Origin: ANME-2 cluster archaeon
Lineage (GTDB): Archaea; Halobacteriota; Methanosarcinia; Methanosarcinales; Methanocomedenaceae
Assembly: GCA_023544605.1 (NCBI GenBank)
Contig: JAMJFQ010000026.1
Coordinates: 1 to 17,494, forward strand
Length of the DNA: 17,494 nucleotides
Direction: 5' to 3'
The notes beneath the pieces were generated by a model, which did not search any database, had not been told where the DNA came from, and was given only the letters and a program-made list of their open reading frames with translations. Made by a program: the position numbers and the translations under genes. This document shows positions 14,131 through 17,494 of this stretch, piece by piece (the stretch's first letter is position 1; each line of letters starts with the position of its first letter).

Positions 14131-14178
14131 ATGGGAAAATTCAGATGTACAGTATGTAACGGGGAAAGAGTGGATTAA
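14131..14178 (+). CDS. 15-codon ORF resembling the start of a rubredoxin
   Basis: The ORF encodes MGKFRCTVCNGERVD. It has its own ribosome site (agagggt, 14121-14127), and its pattern RCxxCN matches the first rubredoxin knuckle of the downstream gene (MTRYRCNICNVYEYDD). The DNA around both starts is also alike: ttaagaggg, then ATG, then a tgt...tgtaacg stretch. It looks like the stump of a duplicated or older rubredoxin gene, or a translated leader peptide. Too short for function as a rubredoxin, since the second CxxC is absent. Confidence 0.45.
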   Translation: MGKFRCTVCNGERVD

Positions 14179-14189
14179 GAGGGATTAGT

Positions 14190-15674
14190 ATGACAAGATA
14201 CCGCTGTAATATCTGTAACGTTTATGAGTATGATGATACCCGGGGAGATTCAGTTACTAAGATCAAACCAGGAACAAAACCGGAGGATTTTCCTGATGAC
14301 TGGAAATGTCCTATCTGCAAAGCAAATAAAACCCACCAGATACCCATACAAGAGGAAGTGAAACAAGAATACGTCCAGAGGATCGTCACCAGTCCCCATT
14401 GTGATACCAAGAGCAATGTCATGGTATCCTCTGTTAAAATGGAACTGGGAGGATACCTGGGGGAATGGAAACGGGAATGTGATGAACTGGAAACACATAT
14501 GGCAGATATTCATCAGATATCTGTCACAAGAGAATCCATTATAGAACCCATGAGACCTACCAGGGACGTGATCTCATATGATGATATTCTCATAAAAGGA
14601 GCACAACTGGCCAGGATCCCTCTGAACCACGATGAACCGGTCAATACGAGAACGATTATCGGTCCAAAGGCCAAATATCCCCTGGTGATCGAAACGCCGA
14701 TCTTTATTACCCACATGTCCTTTGGTGCATTATCAAAAGAGGTTAAGATGGCTTTAGCAAAAGGAAGCGCTGCTGTCAAGACTGCCATGTGTTCAGGGGA
14801 GGGTGGGATATTACAGGAGTCCTTTGATAATGCCTACAAATATATCTTCGAATACGTACCCAACCAGTACAGCGTCACTGATGTGAATCTCAAAAAGGTA
14901 GATGCCATTGAGATCAAGATCGGGCAATCAGTTAAACCAGGCATGGGTGGACATTTACCTGCTGAAAAAGTAACCCAGGAAATTGCAGAGATCAGGGGAT
15001 TTCCTGAAGGGACCGATATTGGAAGTCCTTCCCATTTCGATGATATCAAAAACAAAGACGATCTTAAAAAGAAAGTGGACTGGCTAAGGGAAAAATCAGG
15101 GGGCAAGCCCATAGGGATCAAGATCGCTGCAGGTCATATCGAAGCAGACCTAAAAATCGTTGTCTTCGCAAAACCTGACTTCATCACAATTGATGGCAGG
15201 CCGGGTGCTACTGCAGCAGCTTCTAGACATGTTAAACAAGCAACATCGGTCCCGACAGTATTTGCCCTCTCCAGGGCCAGGAAATTTCTGGATAATAACG
15301 GTATTACCGATATATCTCTTATCATCACAGGAGGGCATCGGGTATCCCCGGATTTTGCGAAGGCACTGGCAATGGGGGCCGATGCTGTTGCTATTGGAAC
15401 TGCCGCCTTGATGGCTTGTGCGTGCCAGCAGTACAGGTTGTGTGATACAGGAAAATGTCCGGTCGGGGTTGCTACGCAAAATCCAGAATTACGGGCCAGA
15501 TTGAAGGTGGATTATTCTGCCAGGAAACTGGAGAATTTCTTGCATGTATCCACAGAGGAATTAAAGGATTTTGCGCGGTTGACCGGGAATAATGATGTCC
15601 ATGGATTGAACGTGAATGACCTGTGCACGACAAATTCCGAGATTTCAGATCATACAGAAATAGAACATGTATAG
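14190..15674 (+). CDS. Rubredoxin-glutamate synthase (FMN/[3Fe-4S] domain) fusion
   Basis: The 494-residue protein joins a rubredoxin domain (C6/C9 and C40/C43, about residues 1-50) to the synthase barrel of glutamate synthase (about 110-460). Barrel motifs include ITHMSFGALSKE (173-184), CSGEGG (201-206), KIGQSVKPGMGGHLP (243-257), TIDGRPGATAAA (333-344) and GADAVAIGTAAL (396-407). The [3Fe-4S] ligands are C412, C418 and C423, followed by PVGVATQ. The glutaminase and C-terminal beta-helix domains of bacterial GltB are absent, as in archaeal forms. It probably makes glutamate from 2-oxoglutarate and ammonia, with the rubredoxin delivering electrons to FMN, but the loop that in GltB reads GGTGA is PGATA here, so substrate may differ. 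Ribosome site agaggga is 5 nt before the ATG. Confidence 0.85.
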   Translation: MTRYRCNICNVYEYDDTRGDSVTKIKPGTKPEDFPDDWKCPICKANKTHQIPIQEEVKQEYVQRIVTSPHCDTKSNVMVSSVKMELGGYLGEWKRECDELETHMADIHQISVTRESIIEPMRPTRDVISYDDILIKGAQLARIPLNHDEPVNTRTIIGPKAKYPLVIETPIFITHMSFGALSKEVKMALAKGSAAVKTAMCSGEGGILQESFDNAYKYIFEYVPNQYSVTDVNLKKVDAIEIKIGQSVKPGMGGHLPAEKVTQEIAEIRGFPEGTDIGSPSHFDDIKNKDDLKKKVDWLREKSGGKPIGIKIAAGHIEADLKIVVFAKPDFITIDGRPGATAAASRHVKQATSVPTVFALSRARKFLDNNGITDISLIITGGHRVSPDFAKALAMGADAVAIGTAALMACACQQYRLCDTGKCPVGVATQNPELRARLKVDYSARKLENFLHVSTEELKDFARLTGNNDVHGLNVNDLCTTNSEISDHTEIEHV

Positions 15675-15819
15675 ACTCCCTACAGGACCACTCAATAAAA
15701 CCTATTCCTCCCACATATCCACCTGAAACAAGGGGTGTCTATCAATTTTTTATCAAGGTGTGTAAACAATCATTATTATTATCGGTTTTCAAATAAAAAT
15801 AACCATAAAAAGCTCCATT
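15675..15819. terminator. Convergent spacer with T-tract
   Basis: The 145-bp AT-rich spacer separates the glutamate synthase gene from the convergent thioredoxin-like gene. The plus-strand tract atttttta near 15745 could end transcription in archaeal fashion. I see no clear hairpin. Confidence 0.3.
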
Positions 15820-16110
15820 TCAACTGGGAATCTCAGCCAGCACCTTCTTTACAACGCTTTCATCAACCTGATACACCGTATCCCCAATCACTACCGCAGG
15901 CAGTTCCTTGATATGATACTTCAATACCACTTCTGGATGTACTGTTGTATCAATAATACGAAAACGTGCATCGAACTCCCTGGCTGCACCCCTGATAACC
16001 TCACTTACCTCAGGTGAGGGGTCTGTTGGCATCACAGCCACCCCACAGGTACAGTCGATACGCTTATACTCCAGTTTCTTGACAAGGATAACTTCCCGTT
16101 CCTCAGCCAT
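15820..16110 (-). CDS. Small thioredoxin-fold protein with a CTC motif
   Basis: The 96-residue protein has a thioredoxin/glutaredoxin-like fold: a first strand (KRIDCTCGVAVMPT), a helix (SPEVSEVIRGAAREFD), a second strand RFRIIDTT, and the loop KYHIKELPAVVIGD whose P71 is the expected cis-proline, then a terminal helix. The usual CXXC active site is replaced by C20-T-C22 at the end of the first strand, so classical dithiol exchange is uncertain. A CXC pair may bind metal or act as a tight redox pair. An aggtca ribosome site precedes the ATG. It starts 33 bp after the ino1 stop on the same strand, so the two are likely co-transcribed. Partner and substrate are unknown. Confidence 0.75.
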   Translation of the reverse strand: MAEEREVILVKKLEYKRIDCTCGVAVMPTDPSPEVSEVIRGAAREFDARFRIIDTTVHPEVVLKYHIKELPAVVIGDTVYQVDESVVKKVLAEIPS

Positions 16111-16143
16111 GGTAATTTTGGTGACCTGCAGGGCATTCCACTG

Positions 16144-17256
16144 TTAACTCTCAATTTTTCCGCTTATGAAATCCTCGGTCAGTTGGTACGCTTCGCCATC
16201 AGGATACTGTACTGGCGGGTACTTCATGAAATATGACGAAGGAGAATATAATATTCCACCAATACCCCTGTCAAGCGCCAGTCTGCAGCACCGTATGGCA
16301 TCGATCACCACTCCCGCAGAGTTAGGGGAATCCTCAACAGACAACCGCAGTTCCAGGTTCATGGGAACATCACCGAACAGCCTGCCCTCTATCCTGAGAT
16401 AGCAAACCTTGTTGTCGTTCTGCCACGGCACATAATCACTGGGCCCGATGTGGATATTGTCATCTTCAAGCCTCTCGGCCAGCACTGATTGCACCGACTC
16501 TGTCTTGGACGTCTTCTTTGAAGCCAGCCTTTTGCGGTTGAGCATGTTGAGAAAATCCGTGTTACCCCCTGTATTGAGCTGGTATGTCCTGTCTATCTTC
16601 ACTCCTCGTTTATTGAACAGGTCGACCAGGGTACGATGGGTAATGGTAGCCCCAAGCTGAGCCTTTATATCATCGCCTATTATGGGTATCCCTTTTTTCT
16701 TGAACTTCTCGGCCCACTCCGGGTTGCTGGCAATGAAAACTGGCATGTTGTTAATAAACGCCACTCCAGCTTCCAGGGCACAATCAGCATAGAACCTTGT
16801 AGCTTCTTCAGAACCCACGGGACAGTAATTCAAGAGGATCTCAGCCTTTGCTCCTTTCAGGATATTAACAACATCCTCCTTAGACGGCTCTTCCTCATCA
16901 GCAACGAGAAAAGTGGCCCCGTCCTTATAATCACTCATATGCTCAGATACGCCGTCCAGTACCTGACCCATATTTACTTTCACACCGGTAGCGGGTATAT
17001 CTTTGTAAAAAACGGTAGTACAATTGGGCCGTTCGAATATGGCCTCTGAAACATCCTTTCCCACCTTCCGTTTATCAACATCAAAAGCCGCCACTACCTT
17101 AATGTCATAAGGCAAATAGCCTCCAAGGTCCCAGTGCATGAGTCCATTTATATCCTTGCTGCCGTTATTATTATTATTATTATAATATTCAATTCCCTGG
17201 ATCAATGAACTGGCGCAATTTCCAAGCCCCACAATTGCAATTTTGATTTTATCCAC
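16144..17256 (-). CDS. ino1: myo-Inositol-1-phosphate synthase, actinobacterial-like type
   Basis: Ino1 converts glucose 6-phosphate to inositol 1-phosphate with NAD; in archaea this feeds inositol ether lipids. Motifs run the full length: AIVGLGNCASSLIQG (NAD-binding loop), AAFDVDKRKVGKD, YCPVGSEEATRFYADCALEA, GDDIKAQLGATITHR, NTGGNTDFLNML, HIGPSDYVPW, NLELRLSVEDSPNSAG and the C-terminal SSYFMKYPP. Spacing and wording are those of the shorter Mycobacterium-type enzymes, not the eukaryotic form. I chose the GTG at 17256 (370 residues): cgaggagga lies 8 nt upstream, and a TATA-like element at about 17301-17312 puts transcription start downstream of the other candidate, the ATG at 17301. A poly-Asn tract of six residues, encoded by aat triplets, follows EYY. 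Confidence 0.93.
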   Translation of the reverse strand: MDKIKIAIVGLGNCASSLIQGIEYYNNNNNNGSKDINGLMHWDLGGYLPYDIKVVAAFDVDKRKVGKDVSEAIFERPNCTTVFYKDIPATGVKVNMGQVLDGVSEHMSDYKDGATFLVADEEEPSKEDVVNILKGAKAEILLNYCPVGSEEATRFYADCALEAGVAFINNMPVFIASNPEWAEKFKKKGIPIIGDDIKAQLGATITHRTLVDLFNKRGVKIDRTYQLNTGGNTDFLNMLNRKRLASKKTSKTESVQSVLAERLEDDNIHIGPSDYVPWQNDNKVCYLRIEGRLFGDVPMNLELRLSVEDSPNSAGVVIDAIRCCRLALDRGIGGILYSPSSYFMKYPPVQYPDGEAYQLTEDFISGKIES

Positions 17257-17264
17257 AAACAATA

Positions 17265-17273
17265 TCCTCCTCG
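17265..17273 (-). promoter_or_regulatory. Ribosome binding site deciding the ino1 start
   Basis: On the minus strand cgaggagga is a strong match to the archaeal anti-Shine-Dalgarno and lies 8 nt before the GTG at 17256. The upstream ATG at 17301 has no such site. Confidence 0.75.
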
Positions 17274-17300
17274 TACTATTATCAATAGGAACGTTCGCCA

Positions 17301-17331
17301 TTATTAAAAATATGAATCACACGTAACGTGT
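17301..17331 (-). promoter_or_regulatory. ino1 promoter with palindromic operator
   Basis: On the minus strand the TATA-like catatttttaat (17302-17313) is preceded immediately by the perfect palindrome acacgt-a-acgtgt (17319-17331). A start near 17282 would leave a 26-nt leader. The palindrome sits where a repressor or activator would act on the transcription factor B/TATA region. Confidence 0.5.
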
Positions 17332-17439
17332 CATAAGTATATGAAACTTGCCTGTTTTTTCCTAATAACATAAACCAACCTTGGTTATAATATCAAATAG
17401 TATTTAATTATTTGGAAATAAAGTTAATTAGCTGCCTCA

Positions 17440-17470
17440 TTGATAGTTGATAGTTGATAGTTGATAGTTG
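17440..17470. repeat. Heptanucleotide tandem repeat (tgatagt, about 4.4 copies)
   Basis: The unit tgatagt is repeated perfectly across 31 bp in non-coding DNA near the right edge. Its unit differs from the heptamer at 1276-1308. Confidence 0.95.
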
Positions 17471-17494
17471 TATTCATTATGCAATACAAGAAAA

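Noticed and set aside
14131..14178. Complete rubredoxin gene upstream of the synthase
   Set aside because: The frame stops after 15 codons and no second CxxC follows in any plus frame before the main ATG.
17256..17301. ATG at 17301 as the ino1 start
   Set aside because: No ribosome site precedes it, the extra residues do not match the family N-terminus, and it overlaps the likely TATA region. A leaderless start there cannot be fully excluded.
17370..17390. aacca-acct-tggtt inverted repeat near the right end
   Set aside because: Arms of 5 bp in AT-rich DNA are expected by chance, and no gene start lies next to it.

Overview
The window looks like a chromosome segment from a cytochrome-rich archaeon of the Methanosarcinia, most likely an ANME-2 / Methanoperedens-type methane oxidiser. 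The evidence is an archaeal soluble heterodisulfide reductase operon (hdrCBA), a siroheme-to-heme operon (cobA, hemD, ahbC), a heavily N-glycosylation-motif-laden multiheme cytochrome, TATA-type promoters and GGTG/GAGG-type ribosome sites. The lineage is inferred from gene content; no marker gene such as 16S rRNA or mcrA is present.

Layout. 1-795 (minus) is the N-terminal part of a secreted multiheme c-type cytochrome running off the left edge. 796-2060 is eroded: a 130-bp non-coding element with terminal inverted repeats and a 5-bp target duplication, then the wreck of an osmoprotectant ABC transporter in which a deletion joins the start of the binding lipoprotein to the end of the permease. 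2061-2909 (plus) is an FAD proline dehydrogenase. 2928-6560 (minus) is hdrC-hdrB-hdrA with translational coupling, preceded by a small 2x[4Fe-4S] ferredoxin (6721-6939). HdrA carries a C-terminal MvhD-like domain that has lost every iron-sulfur cysteine. 7117-8936 (plus) is an unrecognised six-helix membrane protein coupled to larB (nickel-pincer cofactor synthesis). 8995-12082 (minus) is the compact operon cobA-hemD-iscA-like-ahbC, which takes uroporphyrinogen III towards siroheme-derived heme and fits the demand of the cytochrome. 12083-14130 is a graveyard of mobile DNA: a direct/inverted repeat block, an IS4-type transposase lacking its C-terminus, and an IS66-type transposase fragment with two in-frame TAA codons. 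14190-15674 (plus) is a rubredoxin-fused, FMN-type glutamate synthase domain protein preceded by a perfect leader hairpin and a 15-codon ORF that looks like a duplicated start of the same gene. 15820-17256 (minus) is ino1 (inositol-phosphate synthase) followed by a small thioredoxin-fold protein with a CTC motif.

The main themes are electron transfer (Hdr, ferredoxin, cytochrome, rubredoxin), cofactor synthesis (heme, nickel-pincer) and recent sequence decay at two mobile-element scars. The points most worth following are the cysteine-less MvhD domain fused to HdrA, the IscA-like protein inside the heme operon, the membrane protein coupled to larB, the rubredoxin-like mini-ORF with hairpin ahead of the glutamate synthase gene, and two unrelated heptanucleotide tandem repeats, one inserted in frame in a membrane helix. 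I saw no tRNA, rRNA or CRISPR array.
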